Counted from the stretch's first letter, positions 1 through 11,370 are shown. The stretch: DNA of 64,000 bases from Adiantum capillus-veneris (GCA_014529385.2 CM043968.1:25095013-25159012); one strand, 5' to 3'. Notes: generated from the letters alone by a model not told the origin. A program made the numbers and translations.

Positions 1-138
1 CTGGTTTTCCCGTTGGCCTTGGCTGTTGAATGCTTGTGGTCGGGTGGAATGTGAGGTAGTGTCATACTCATCTGAAAAAGGATTCGTTGACTTGCTTGGG
101 GTGTAGGTGGCTCTGGGCACTTCCTCAGGGGCATATGC

Positions 139-950
139 TCATGCTCCTGGACCTGTTGCCCTCTCTACCTCCTGTGGGAGAATACGTTGGTATTCTCGCC
201 CGTATCTATCAACAAAAACTATACCCTTCCCCGTAGCAGTTTCATAAGAGAATAAGTAAAGAACCTTGTCTTTGCTTAATTCGTTCACATATGGTTCTTT
301 GTTGCGAAAGTAAGAGACTATACCCTCACTCTCATGTTTGTAGATTCCCACGTTCTCGTTATAAGTTGGAACCCTGGTTGTTTTCTTATCATACATAAAA
401 ATAGCTCCGGGCCGATCAATGTTTGGTGGCGGTTCTTGAGTTTCTAAAACCATTTTCCCTTTCGCCACGTTATCTCCATATCTGTTGTAATCTTCCGGTT
501 ACTAACTATTAGATAGTGGTTCCCCTTTTTGTCTCGGAATCTATCTCCATCATCATATACTCGTATTATCTCCAATCCCTGAACTGGTCTCTCTTTGATA
601 CAAATGCACTTGCGTCCTCGATAGTCAGAATAGACTAGGGCTCCCCTCGAGTTTGTTCTCTCCAAGAAGATCACAGTGAGCTTGGAATCATTCAAAGGAT
701 TTTGGGAGGTACTTCCTCCTCGCATAGGTCCATCATAGGTGAAACCTCCTAGCTGTTGACTACCCATCATGAAGAAAGATTTGTCTGACGAAGTGTCCGT
801 ATCACTACCTTCCTCAATAATCGGTGCTAGCGGATCTAGCCTTGCCTGAGTTACACTCTCTTCGGTGGACACTAAGCTACCTTGGTCACCTGCCACCTTC
901 TGGTCTCTAAAAATGTATCTTCCTGATCTTAAATTCATCAAACTTATCAA
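139..950 (-). CDS. gag-like N-terminal region of an LTR retrotransposon (two overlapping ORFs, partial)
   Basis: Two minus-strand ORFs overlap by 25 nt in different frames: 950-444 (168 codons) and 468-139 (109 codons). The first has an early MNLRSGR stretch of the kind seen at the start of plant gypsy Gag proteins, followed by an acidic serine-rich segment. The second ends in GPGA, and other frames run on toward the window edge. Both ORFs carry a similar short motif (a V-x-D-(R/x)-x-G-R/K-x-Y type strand pair near the end of ORF 1 and the middle of ORF 2), which suggests an internal repeat or one domain split by a frameshift. The overlap contains the purine run AAAGGGAAAA, where either programmed slippage or an indel is possible. 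The position downstream of a PBS and LTR at 2.7 kb on the same strand supports the Gag assignment; no catalytic domain is visible. Confidence 0.45.
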
Positions 951-1322
951 TGCAATTTATCACAAATCCAACCACTCACCTGGCAAAGGGTCAGTTTCTG
1001 CACAACTTCTTGCTTGGTTGTTGAATATACCTATACACAAGCGTTTTAATTTCGGCAATCGAGTCAAAGCATTTATCTGCTAGAGGTTATCTTAGTAATG
1101 ATTGGTATAACTGGAGAGTTAATCTCAACCACTACTGTATTTTATATTGTACTACCCTCAGATGTTGGTCAATTTACGCGAAAAAGTCTGAATTCAGTCT
1201 TTGCTTCGTCAAATGGGCAAACAAGGTCCAAATTCACTTCTGAAAGAAGTTCTGGAACCCTTAAGCCAAATGGAATCTCACTATCTATGCCAGGTCAAAT
1301 TTTCTTTGCAGTATGCCCCAAT

Positions 1323-1346
1323 AGACATCCTACGCGTAGAATGTCT
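1323..1346. repeat. CCTACGCGTAGG palindrome, copy 1
   Basis: A 24-bp inverted repeat centred on ACGCGT with arms AGACATCC / GAATGTCT. It has one mismatch to perfect symmetry. Confidence 0.8.
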
Positions 1347-1599
1347 CCTGCTGTGTTTTGCCTGGATTTTTGCACTGTGGTTTCCCCTTGTTGTGCTGAG
1401 ACTACAACTGCTTTTACTTTTTTGATTTGGAAACCTATTAGGTGGTCAATGAGTCAGAAACCTGTTCCGACAGCCTGTTGCTGCTATTGATCAATCTAAT
1501 CAACTCCAATTTGGACCAAAATTGACTAGGAGGCTTGCCTTAGTGTATACAACACCTGGCTATGCTCACTATCAAAGTCTGTCTTCAATTTCTTGCTTT

Positions 1600-1623
1600 A
1601 GACATCCTACGCGTAGTATGTCT
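1600..1623. repeat. CCTACGCGTAGG palindrome, copy 2
   Basis: The same 24-bp palindrome as at 1323, with one arm mismatch (GTATGTCT). Confidence 0.8.
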
Positions 1624-1724
1624 TTTTCATCAGAATGGCTTCAAACTCAAATCCCAGGCTCCCCTTGAGTTGCTGATCACTTTGGTATATTCAAAATTTG
1701 GTTTGGAGTCCAAAATCACTCAGA

Positions 1725-1748
1725 AGAAATCCTACGCGTAGGATGTCG
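1725..1748. repeat. CCTACGCGTAGG palindrome, copy 3
   Basis: The same palindrome with a perfect inner 14 bp (ATCCTACGCGTAGG plus AT) and changed outer bases. Confidence 0.75.
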
Positions 1749-2168
1749 TTTTGGCCTGTTTGACCCCAGACTTGTCCCACAGCTTCCCTTTGATGTCAGT
1801 AACCCACTGGTATGCTTAGATTTTGGTTTGGATGTCAAAGGTCCCAAATTTCAGCTGTTCTTGCCATTTTCAGTCAAAAAGTGCTAAAGTCCGCTTTGAA
1901 CCCAATTTTCTCACCCAAATGAGATGAAACCCCTTTCAGTCACTCAATATATCATGCAAAACATGCTCATGCAGCCATCTTATGGTTTTGGTCTCAAAAT
2001 AATGTTTTGGCACTATTTAGGTAGGATGTCTGGCAATTTCAATCTATCTGGCCGTATCCTGTCAAGATATGGTCAAATTTCCACTTTCCAGTTGAAATTA
2101 GGGTAAACCCTACCTTCTGAACACACTGGTCAACTCAAAATCCCAAAATTCCTCCCAGATTAGCCTGT

Positions 2169-2192
2169 AGACATCCTACGCGTAGGATGTAT
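2169..2192. repeat. CCTACGCGTAGG palindrome, copy 4
   Basis: The most symmetric copy: the inner 20 bp from ACATCC to GGATGT is a perfect inverted repeat. Confidence 0.8.
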
Positions 2193-2722
2193 CCTGGCTT
2201 AAAATTAATTTTTTTCCTGACAGAAATGCTTCTGATGCTCTGTAGATCTATCAGAAACACTCACAGTAACTTTTGGAATTCAATTAGGCTTTCAAACACA
2301 CCTTTGCGTCTTTTTGCGTCTTTTACAAACTTGTAATGACTTTACCAAGCAAGTGTACATGCATGAAATGCTCTAGATCTTGAATCATGATGTCCTACTT
2401 ACTCTACTCCTACTTATCATGTGAAATGGTGATAATGGTGTTTTTGGTTGCTTTTTGGCCTCTCCAGACTCTCAAGCTCTCCTCTCACCGCTTCTGCCAC
2501 TCCAACTCCTACTCTAGAACTCGACTACTACCTAAAGAACTACCTTGGTCTACCTAATCTACCTAAGTCGAAGGATCTAAGCCAGGCACACGCTTCCTAG
2601 ACTCCCTCTAAGACCTAGAGAGTCCTCCACCCTCTGATCCTATCTAAATGTAAAACAAGACTCTTCGCAAGCCAAAAATCCCAATCCTCAAGGATTAGTC
2701 TCGGTCACCTACCTAAGGTTTT

Positions 2723-2743
2723 CGTCCCCGACAAGCGGCGCCA
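2723..2743 (-). promoter_or_regulatory. Primer-binding site, tRNA-Asp type
   Basis: Read on the minus strand, the site begins TGGCGCCGCTTGTCGGGGAC. This is close to the TGGCGCCGTTGCCGGGGA site known from Tat/Athila-type plant gypsy elements, complementary to the 3' end of tRNA-Asp. It lies one base inside the CA end of the adjacent LTR. Confidence 0.7.
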
Positions 2744-2744
2744 A

Positions 2745-3690
2745 TGTTGGACGGATACGTCGCAACGGACGTCAGCACAGCGAGAACTCACCTAACAAGT
2801 AATGTCAGCTAAGGACGAAAATCGACCTGCAGGCGTGTGGAAGCAAGCATAAGGTGTCAACCTACACTCGACCGACTCCTAACTAATTCCTACATAGGTC
2901 TCTACCAATTGTCTAAGTCACAGCCTTCAAGAGTGCATAAGAGGAAACTTCCTACAATGCTTTCTAGAGCCGAACACCCATCAAACAATCTCGAAACACC
3001 ATAGAACTTGAAGGAGACCCTACTAATACCAATAGGTCGCTCTCCCTAAGGTCTATGAACCAAAATCCCAATCCAAAACACCCGGTGCAGAAACACGTAG
3101 GATATCTTGCCGAAATCTGCAGGTCTTCGTTCCCGAAATCTAAAGTGCCTAATGTGTAGTTCTACTCAATGTGAACACGTAGATATGCTACAATGCAAAA
3201 TCGGATAACGTATGCTCACCCAAACACCCGATGAAGCTAGTAGAAGGAGCTCTCAAAACCGGACCGTACGCGCGCAATGTAGGTATCGGTGCGTAGCTCT
3301 CGTCGAGGGCAACACGCTGCAGTTCTCCGCACTCGATTCCGACCACCGAAGCACACGTAGCGTCAAGATAAATCTCACACTCTCTCTCCCGTACACAGTA
3401 CGCTCACTCACAGACTTCCAAACTTGTTTTTAAAATGACAAAAGGTTTTTTCATTAAGGTCAAAAAGTGGTATATATACCTTACAATTTCTCAAACCCTA
3501 AAGTTCCAAAATCAACCATCTACTCAATCTAACTATCAAAACTAGGATACAATTTGGAAACTTCTGTAAGTCCCAATAATTACAAGGTGAAAAATCAGGT
3601 TTTCCTCAATGAATGAATAATTACAAAAATAATAATCCTCCAAATAGTTAGATGCCGTGGGGTGTGTCCAGCTTCTAATAGCCACCTATT
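2745..3690 (-). mobile_element. 5' LTR of minus-strand gypsy-type element (outer end unresolved)
   Basis: The LTR begins on the plus strand with TGTTGGAC, so on its own strand it ends GTCCAACA directly before the PBS. A palindromic TATA box (GGTATATATACC, 3469-3480) fits a U3/R boundary. It shares its end (GTCCAACA), a TATA-to-end distance of several hundred bases and a CCTACG(C/T)GTTT motif with the solo LTR at 58049-59006. The outer end is estimated from that relative, not seen. Confidence 0.55.
3469..3480 (-). promoter_or_regulatory. TATA box of the LTR
   Basis: The sequence GGTATATATACC lies upstream, on the minus strand, of the R/U5-like part of the LTR. It is the only strong TATA motif in this LTR. 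Confidence 0.4.
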
Positions 3691-5239
3691 TTGGAATAGC
3701 TAAGAGCCATCTGTTTTTAATCCATCAGTGATTGCTTACAAGATCGAACAATTCTAACCAATTGAGTACCCATAAATTCTAATGGACAAGCAAGTGTCTT
3801 GCAGTTACTTCTTTTTTGGGAGTTATTTTAGCACTACACACTTTAAATGTGACCATTAAGTTGAGTTTTTGAAAGTCTTAAACTCGTAAAGGCTTATCTC
3901 TACCAAGGTGTCTAGATGAAGCAAGCATTTCAAACAGCACGGTTATTCACAAAAACCCAAGATTTTAAACTTTTGGGTCTAGAAAGGATCCAATTGTGGA
4001 TACGATTCCAACTTCAGAGGATCTCCTATTTTATCTATAGCACTAAGAGTGTTTATACGAGTACAATTTTGGGGTAAGACGGATCATGATTACTAAATCA
4101 CTTATTGAGTGTTGATGGTCAACTCTTGGAGCCTTCACACTTTCACTTTCAAGCAAAGAAGTCCACAAGCTGCCAAGGAGTAGTGGATAATTTCAACTTC
4201 CAAAGTTGACTTCAATTACTATTGGCTGCTAGTTGAGCAATTTCCCTGCAAAGTCTAGCGAAGGGGTTTGACAATGTAGATATTAACCAAGGGATTTGGA
4301 TTGCAAAGGAAACACCCAAGATTACATCTGCAATACTACTTGAATTTCATTGACTTTTAATTAGTTTTCCTAGGCCTTGATGCAGGCAAGAAATTTGGGC
4401 GACTGGTGCCTTTGACTACAGGTAAGTGAACAGTATGTTCAACCTCCAGGTACGCATACGATTTGGTTTATTTCCAATTTTGCATAGGCTTTGCTTGATT
4501 TTTCAAGTTAAATGAATAAGCTTGAATGCATTCATCCATTTTTGCTCTTCAAAGAGATGACAAGGTCACGTAAGAGATAAGAATTTTGCGTCGTAGTGTC
4601 CAAAATAATTTTTTTCCTTACGCAGTTATGGACCCACTTGTAGGGTTTGATTTGGCACATGTTGTCACATGGGATACAACATGGTCTAGGAACCCAAGGA
4701 GTTTGGTTTAGCTAGTTTGAAGAAAGTTTAATGAGGGTCCCTCTCACTCACGTCACAAAATGTTTGCAGTTACCTCCACACACAAGTACATCTTGTACTT
4801 GAAGGATGTTATTTTTCAGACATCCTTACTTGACTTTTTACCCTACGACATCATTCCAAAATGGATGATTAATCCATTTGGTGCTTGGGAGACATAACTA
4901 CCGCAAGCATGTCTACTCTTTAGTCCATTTCATCCTCCTAAGTAGAGTGACAAATTCTACATGGTGTTTGAGAGACGTCGTCATCCCAAACATGATTCTT
5001 AGTATGCATACTACTTAAATTTGTGCACAGTAAAGAGAGAATTAGTCTTATAAGACAAAAACATTTTTCATTTAAAATGCATTTTCATATGCTTACTGTG
5101 GTGCAACATTGTAAGCATTGACAAGGTTCATATTATCCTTAAGCTAGGTTCCTTGCATCCATTTAGCATCTTTAAAAGGATAATTCTTTAACTTAATAAG
5201 ATATCATCAGATAATCTTACCGTTTCTTAATACCTTTCC
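3691..5239. other. Intergenic / unrecognised repeat-derived DNA
   Basis: No ORF above background, no terminal repeats and no microsatellite are seen. The AT-rich sequence may hold the missing 3' LTR of the neighbouring gypsy element (5.2-9.9 kb), but I cannot match it to 9876 onward. Confidence 0.4.
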
Positions 5240-6440
5240 TGTTATTTCATAGGATGAACGTAGATTGAAGTACTTCTTCTTGATCTTCGATTTTTGGAGG
5301 GTGTGTAACTATTGCTTCTTTTGATGGCGCTCCTTTGTAAGGCTTACATAGGCTCTCATGGAAAGCATTGTGTATGAACCAATGGTTGGGCAACTTTAAT
5401 TGATAATCCATCTCATTGATTGGCTTAAGAATTAAAAAGGACCATAGTATCTTTTTGCTAATTTAGCCTAGTACTCTTGGTGGCCCAAAGGATTCTTTCC
5501 CGTAGTATGCCTTAGATAAGCCTTGAGAAACTTTAGCAAGACCCAACCATTTTTATTAAAGGCTAAGGCTCTTCTATGCTTATTAGTAGTAGCCATTTTT
5601 GCCTTTGCTTTGAGATGGATATAACCTCTTTAATCTTTGGAAAAGATTCTTGTGAGTCTTGGCTATATTCATCAGTAGTGAAGATCTTCCCATGTACTTT
5701 GAGTAGTAAGGGACTTTTGGATCTTCCCTCTTTAACCTCGAAAGGTGCTTTCCCTATAGAAGTATGTACAATGTCATTGTATGTATACTCCATAAGAGGT
5801 AGGTACTTCTCTCATTGAGAACGTTGATCCACTTCCATGACATAGGCTTTTAGTAGATCAAGAATTTTTAGATTAATTATTTCATTTTGGTCATCCGTTT
5901 GTGGATGATAGTCTGAAAGAGAAATTTAATTTACTTCCTAAATTCTCAAAAAGACCCTTCTAGAAATTATTGGTTATTCTAGGATCTTTGTCCGAAACTA
6001 TGGATGTTGAAAAGCCATGATACTTGGAAATTTGAATCTAAAGAGGGTTGCCATTTGATGTGCCTTAATAGTCTTTTTGACAGGCATAGAGTGTGTTTTC
6101 TTGTTAAGCCTGTCGATTGAAACAATTCAAGTTGCTTCCCTCAATCAAATTTAAACTTTTGGTATACCACGCATTTTGAAACATATTGTTGTATGTTTAC
6201 TTTTCATGGTACTCCAATAGAAATACATTTCTACTCCTTGAAGAGTAGATTATGGATTCCCTCTTTGCCCCACATAAAGAGAAGTATGGGATTCATACAT
6301 CACTTTCTTATTGTATGGGTGCGAAACACATAGCCTATTGCCGTTTGGAAGATAACCATCCTTCAAGGTGAATGGCTCTTTTTTCTTCCCTAATGCAAAG
6401 GTTCTAATTACATACTTAAAGTCTCGATCAGTAGCATACT
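5240..6440 (-). pseudogene. Ty3/gypsy integrase and chromodomain-like tail, decayed
   Basis: On the minus strand, after RNase H, the integrase zinc-finger remnants are visible: the H-bearing segment ending YVGQRGNP near 6255, then a C-V-V-Y-Q-K block near 6165. The central DDE core is mostly unreadable. Its C-terminal part is clear: a YHPQTD(D)Q motif near 5895 in one frame, then EYTYNDIVHTSIGKAPFEV within 5793-5563. Further on, SKEAIVTHPP and EDQEEVLQ (about 5330-5250) resemble the tether and chromodomain tail of plant chromoviruses. Several stops and frameshifts separate these blocks, so no functional integrase can be made. Integrase normally joins the cDNA into host DNA. Confidence 0.75.
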
Positions 6441-6933
6441 CATCTATCATAAAAGATAGATCATTGTGAGTTGCTATAGACACCATATTTACCCTTGGTC
6501 GTTGTGAAAGTGCATCGACCACTTGATTGTGCTTGCCAACAATGTGAGCAATATGAAATTTAAATTGTAAAAGAAAATTTGCCCACCTCATTTGTTTGTC
6601 GGAGAGCTTGGTTTGTCGTCATGAAGTTATTGAGGCTTTGTGATCTATTCGTAGGATGACTAGAGTCCCCAAGAGATAGTGTTATAGAATAGCTAGTATC
6701 TCTTTTTTGTATTTTCCCAATACTCACTTATCGAAGTTGAGTCTTTGACTCTCATATGCTATGGCATGCCCTTCTTGAAGCAAAATAGCTCCAAGGCAAT
6801 TACCACAAGCATCACATTGGACCTCAAATGGCTTTGAGAGATCTAGTAGTGTGATCACACATTGAGAGATAAGATTCTCCTTAAGCTTCTTCAAAAGCTT
6901 CTTGCACTTTTGGAGTCCATGAATACCTAACAT
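6440..6933 (-). pseudogene. Ty3/gypsy RNase H domain, decayed
   Basis: The segment at 6933-6724 contains the RT thumb-RNase H junction with FEVQCDACGNCLGAILLQ, which carries the first catalytic Asp, and HAIAYESQRL. After a stop the frame continues through LGKYKKEILAIL and a DHKASI block. At 6591 comes MRWANFLLQFKFHIAHIVGK, followed by HNQVVDALSQRP with the terminal catalytic Asp. The order and spacing are those of a chromovirus RNase H, which degrades the RNA strand after reverse transcription. In-frame stops near 6720 and 6620 break it. Confidence 0.85.
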
Positions 6934-7600
6934 TCTTTTTATGTTAAGTCATGTAATCGGCCTGCTATTAGCGAGAATTTTTTTTATGAAGCATCTATAG
7001 TATGCACATATACCTATAAAGCTTTGTACCTCCTGTAGATTCCTTGGATTAGGCCATCCTCTTATTATCTGTAGCTTTGTTGGATCCATACGGATGCCAT
7101 CCTTAGAGATAATGTGACCTAACTATTGAATCTCTTGTAGGAAAAATTCACTTTTCTTTTGATTAATTAAAAGCTTATTCTCTCTCACAACTTGAAAGAT
7201 TACCTGGAGGTGTCGCTTGTACTCCTCAAGAGAATTTGAGTGGCCTAAATATTTTTATCCATCATGAGTTTGAATGCGTCTAGAGCATTTGTCAGGCCAA
7301 AACTTTGTAAATTATCAAATAGATCTTCTATGCGCGGCACGGGAAATCTATTTTTCATTGTAATCTTATTTAGTGTTCTATAGTCGACACATATGTGATA
7401 TATGTCATCTTTCTTTTGCACTAAAAGCAATGGTGAACAAAATGGAGAGGAGCTAGACCTCACCATCCCTTTTTCCACCAATTCATGCACTTGCCTCATG
7501 ATCTCCTCTTGTTGAGCTTGTGAAACTCGATAAGGAGTCTTGCTAGGCAATGAGCTTCCTGGTAGGAGCTCAATTTTTTGGTCATCATCTCTCATTTTAG
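6930..7600 (-). pseudogene. Ty3/gypsy reverse transcriptase with internal deletions
   Basis: The ORF at 7595-7245 starts in the RT fingers: TPYRVSQAQQEEIMRQVHEL, then KGMVRSSSSPFCSPLLLVQK and CVDYRTLNKITMKNRFPVPR. It then jumps from LFDNLQ straight to SFGLTNALDAF, so about 60 residues are missing, including the block with the first catalytic Asp (the F-x-K-(I/L)-D-L segment). After FKLMMDKN the reading frame shifts to HSNSLEEYKRHLQ, so the Y-x-D-D block has also gone. Further on, KLLINQKKSEFFLQ-like and LGHIISKDGI-like stretches mark the thumb. The enzyme is therefore dead by two deletions besides point stops. Confidence 0.85.
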
Positions 7601-7685
7601 AGGTATCTCACTAGGGATGTCATCAATGAAAACATCTTGGGATCCATTTAAGAAATTAAACAACTCTAATTCCTCTTGATTCCCT

Positions 7686-8240
7686 TTATTGCAAGGAAAT
7701 GGTGTTCCTCGACTCATTAGAATCTATGTACATGCTCTTTTCCCTGTAGGTGAAGTAGATTCTCCTTTCAAAGAAATTCATGTTGGAAGCCATGCAGTTA
7801 AACCACGATGCCCCAATGATAACATTCTCATGTTTGAGAGGGAGATGAAGAAATCCTTTTTGTCCACATAGCTTTTGGACATGAAGCCTCAATTTTCCAA
7901 TTAAGGGAGTAACTGAGATGTCTTGTCCCTTGATAGATCCATCAGCTTTTAATGTATCTCCCATCTCGTGGCTTGTAAGCCTAGCTTGGTGGTCAACTCC
8001 GTGGAGTTGAACCAGGGTCAAACAAAATAAAGGCATCATGTTCTTGTATCTTTCCCCAAGCATAGGAAAGGAGAAATCCTTGGCAATGAGCATCCTCTTT
8101 TGGAGCTTCAAACATAGAGGCTCTAGGAGTCTCATTGCAAGAAATTCTATTGAAGCAAGGACGATAACCATGGCCTTACTCCCCACACTTAAAACATTTG
8201 TGGTCCTTACAAAAAAAAACTTCTAGCTCTTTATAAGAGA
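7686..8240 (-). pseudogene. Ty3/gypsy aspartic protease and Gag zinc-knuckle end, decayed
   Basis: The ORF at 8186-7686 carries the C-terminal half of a retrotransposon protease: EMGDTLKADGSIKGQD, PLIGKLRLHVQKLCG, and a GASWFNCMAS block near the end. The catalytic D-x-G-S-T motif appears in another frame as FDPGST near 8010, so a frameshift separates it. Upstream, a C-F-K/V-C-G-like remnant with GHG (about 8190) is what is left of the Gag zinc knuckle. Protease normally cuts the Gag-Pol polyprotein. Confidence 0.7.
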
Positions 8241-9519
8241 GTTTATATTTACCTTTGTAAACACCCTTCTCCTTAAACCGATTATTGTTGTTGTTGGAAT
8301 AGCCTTGGCAAGAATTGGGCATTGGTTTTCATCTTGGCATCACTTTTGTCTTTATTTTCCATGGGCTTGACATTCCGTCTAGCCCCTTATTGGCAATTCG
8401 TGCATGAAGCAACCATGGTGTGGTGGATTATTTCGGTGATAGAACCAGGCCGTTGGGAGTTGACATACTCGGCCATCTCTTTGGGTAATCCCGCACAAAA
8501 TTGTTGCTTTTTCTTGGTGGAGTCTATCTTTTGAAAGACAATAGCTTGGAGCTATAAATCCCAAAACTTTTCCACATATTTGTGGGTAGAATCATGATAG
8601 AGAAGCTTTAAACTTCACCATTTGGTAAGCACTTTGTCCTTTGCATCACTTGCAAGGAATTTCTTCATGATGGAAACTTGTAGACTTTTCCATGTCTTTG
8701 GGGTGTCGCCATTGCCACAAGCTAGCCCACCATTGACGAGCCGATTTTTGGAAGTGCACAGCTACATGGTGTAGCTTGGAGGACTCCGTGAAGCCCTCAT
8801 CTCCAAAGGCCCATCAAATTGTTGGATGAAGGCCAATACTTTGTCAGTAGCACCAAAGGTGCCATCATAGGTGAGAAAAGAGATACTCTTTCCTCCCTCT
8901 TTGAGCTTCTTAAGCTTTTGTGACCTTCGCCATGCAGGGTAAGATTTGAGATGTCCTCCCCTCTTGTATTCTCTAGGAGAATAGCCATAGGTTTCATCGG
9001 AAGAGGAGGAAGGTGAAGAAGAAGGAGAAGAGGGTGACCTCTTTCTTTCCCTTTTCCTCCTTTGTTTCCTCTCTTCCTTTTTGAAGTGATGAGGAGAAGG
9101 ACTATGGGTTAACCGTTTCCTCTTGGGAGGAGTCGGTAATCGTTTAATCCGCCTTCTTCGTGGAGCCACATTTTTGGAGGAATTTAGGAATTCATTACTT
9201 TCTTGATCTTTGGATTCCTCCTCTCTATGGGAGAGAGTCTTCTTTTGGGGGTCTCATCAAGAGGCCTTCTAAGCTCTCTCTCCTCTTGGAGAGGAAACGA
9301 AATACCATAAGCACAAAGTTGTTGAGTAACTTTGGCTTGCAAAGCGGGGTTGCCCATAACTTGTTGCAACCTAGTGACAAGATAATTGACAAACATGGGG
9401 GCATCATCATTAGCACTTTCATGTGCAAAATCAAAGCTATCAATGTTCATTCTACTGTCTTGGTTATTGTCAAACATGTTAATTAAACTTATGTCTTTAC
9501 TTAGTGTATGCTTTGGCAA
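8241..9519 (-). pseudogene. Ty3/gypsy Gag, frameshifted
   Basis: The ORF at 9519-9184 begins MPKHTLSKDISLINMFDNNQ and runs to a stop. A second ORF (9169-8762) in another frame has a basic, serine-rich stretch (MAPRRRRIKRLPTPPKRKRL, then SPSSPSSSPSSSSDE). It continues with FLTYDGTFGATDKVLAFIQQ, the usual start of the Gag capsid domain. Beyond 8760 another frame reads LHHVAVHFQKSARQWWASL, a typical Gag core motif, and the remains of a KKKQQFCAGLPKEMAEYV stretch lie near 8490. Gag forms the particle in which cDNA is made. At least two frameshifts and several stops are present. Confidence 0.8.
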
Positions 9520-9856
9520 TTCAAAACCTTAGTTGCTACTCCTCTTAGCCTTTAAAAACAGGCACTTAAGTATCTACACCCACGGCTCGAATTGTTTAAT
9601 TATAGAGAGTAGTGGAGTGAGTCTAACATAGCGAAGTTGACGAGGGATAGCTCCTTTTGGACTTCTTATGGCTCAATAATGGTAAAGACGTAGGAAAGTC
9701 TAAATAGACCCGAGGTGTGCACCATATCCCACATAGTGGGCTCAACAAAACCAATAATAGATACCAGACCCACTTACCCTAATATAATTAACAAAAAAAA
9801 ACCATTAATAGGATACTTAAGGACCTCTCTTCTTAAGCAAGAAAAGGGAAACCAAA
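9520..9856 (-). other. Leader of the gypsy element
   Basis: Non-coding sequence between Gag and the primer-binding site. Nothing else is recognised. Confidence 0.5.
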
Positions 9857-9869
9857 TGCTCTGATACCA
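9857..9869 (-). promoter_or_regulatory. Primer-binding site, tRNA-iMet type
   Basis: The minus strand reads TGGTATCAGAGCA, a perfect match to the standard plant PBS complementary to initiator tRNA-Met. It sits about 6 bases inside the LTR boundary at 9876. Confidence 0.85.
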
Positions 9870-10884
9870 ATATAATGGAAACTGCCTATGAAATTTGAGA
9901 GTAGCGAAATTAGGAAATTAGGTGAAAGCACTTTTGAGATATTACTTTGTGAGCATAGCGGGTGAACTTAATTGATGGTAGCAACATAAACATGGTACTT
10001 AGTTAACTTGGCATGAACAATACTTTTGCAAGAGAGAGAGAGTTTAGAGAACATGATAATAGTTGAGGACCGGATTCATATGGATCCGGTCCCCCCTCCA
10101 ATAGGCATTTGCATTATAGTTTCTCCCATCAAGAGAGACTTGGTACAATACAATATATGTTTTCCTTGTGACCTACGTGATGCAATGAAGATGGAAATCT
10201 TCATGCATCACAAGCATAACATAAACTTGTAGAAAGAATTAACTATACCAAGCCTCAGTCCCAAGGCCTCAAACACCTTTCAAGGTGGAGAGAGCTAGCG
10301 GGGAATGAGGATAGGGAAGAGGAAGAAGAAACATTTTGTAGGAGAAATAAATAGTTCCTCACTTATCATTTCTCTTCTTGCTAGCATACAGAATAGCATA
10401 GTAATGAACATGGAGAAGATGGCAAGCTTAAGCATTGAAGCATGGCTCTTGGTTGGATTTGCATTCCATAGCCAAGTGTGTTGGTGTAGGCTCTCACTTC
10501 TCACAAGATTGGAGAAGGAGGTGGTGTTCCTCAATTTTCACCAAGTGAGAATGCCCTTGCCAATGAGTGAGTGTGTGGATTATATCCCCCTAGCACCCCC
10601 CTTCTTTGCTTTGGGCAAAATTTCTACATGCTACAAGATCATTGGACCCCTCTCTCCCTAGCCAATCACATGCAAGATACAATCAAGTACATGGGTAGTC
10701 TTTTGACAAGTGTCCTCCTTACTTAGAGAGAGAGCTTGAAAATATCTAGATATTTGTTAGATGGAAGTAGAAGCTCATTGGACCCCTCTTTAGCCCAACC
10801 AATAACATTCAAGCACACCATGTGGTTAAGCTTAGTGAGAGTTTGTCATGTGTCCCATGTGATCTTTTAGAATTCCCCTAACTT

Positions 10885-11010
10885 TGAGATCTTTATGCAT
10901 AGGAAGTTTCTCAAGCAACTTCCTCATTAAGTGTGTAGGTTCTCTTTTTGACTCAAGCATCTTACCCCCATGCATAGGAAGCTTCTCAAGCAACTTCCTC
11001 GTTAAATGTG
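10885..11010. repeat. Two-copy tandem repeat, period about 78 bp
   Basis: The phrase GCATAGGAAG(T/C)TTCTCAAGC, followed by AACTTCCTC, occurs at about 10896 and again at about 10974. Confidence 0.6.
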
Positions 11011-11067
11011 ACAAGTACCTCAAGTACCTTAGTCGACAAGCATGACAAGCACCTTAGGTGGAGTTCC

Positions 11068-11190
11068 CACCTCAAGCACAGACCTAGCTTGCCTAAGTTT
11101 AGGTCGGGCTCCCACCTCAAGCACATCCCTAGCTTCCTTAAGTTTAGGTCGGGTTCCAACCTCAAGCTCAGCCCTAGTTTGCTTAAGGTC
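11068..11190. repeat. 45-bp tandem repeat, about 2.7 copies
   Basis: Units starting CACCTCAAGCACA and ending TTTAGGTCGGGCTCC begin at 11068, 11113 and 11158. The third is partial and more diverged. Confidence 0.8.
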
Positions 11191-11370
11191 AAAGGACTTT
11201 TAACACTAACCATTGGAGGTCTTTAATGAAGCTAACCCTAAGGTCTTTTAAGCTTCATTAGTCAAACTTGCTCTTTGATAGACCATCTCTCATTTGGGCC
11301 CCTTTACCATTGGCCCCGTGTTGAGATAGATCCATAAGCACATGTCTATATTCTAACCATTATTTCCGTT

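Larger units (their letters stand above)
951..2722 (-). other. Retrotransposon leader between PBS and gag-like ORFs
   Basis: No convincing coding region is present. The stretch lies between a minus-strand PBS and the gag-like ORFs, so it is the untranslated leader of that element. It is pyrimidine/purine mixed and contains four copies of a near-perfect 24-bp palindrome, listed separately, set among loosely repeated CAAATTT/GGTTTGG phrases. Confidence 0.5.
9876..11370 (-). mobile_element. 5' LTR region of the gypsy element (outer end unresolved)
   Basis: The plus strand starts TGGAAACTGCC just past the PBS. A GGATATAATCC-like TATA candidate lies near 10570 on the minus strand. I found no matching 3' LTR on the far side of the element, so the outer boundary is only bracketed by the start of the duplicated unit at 11371. 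The region includes two short tandem repeats listed separately. Confidence 0.45.
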
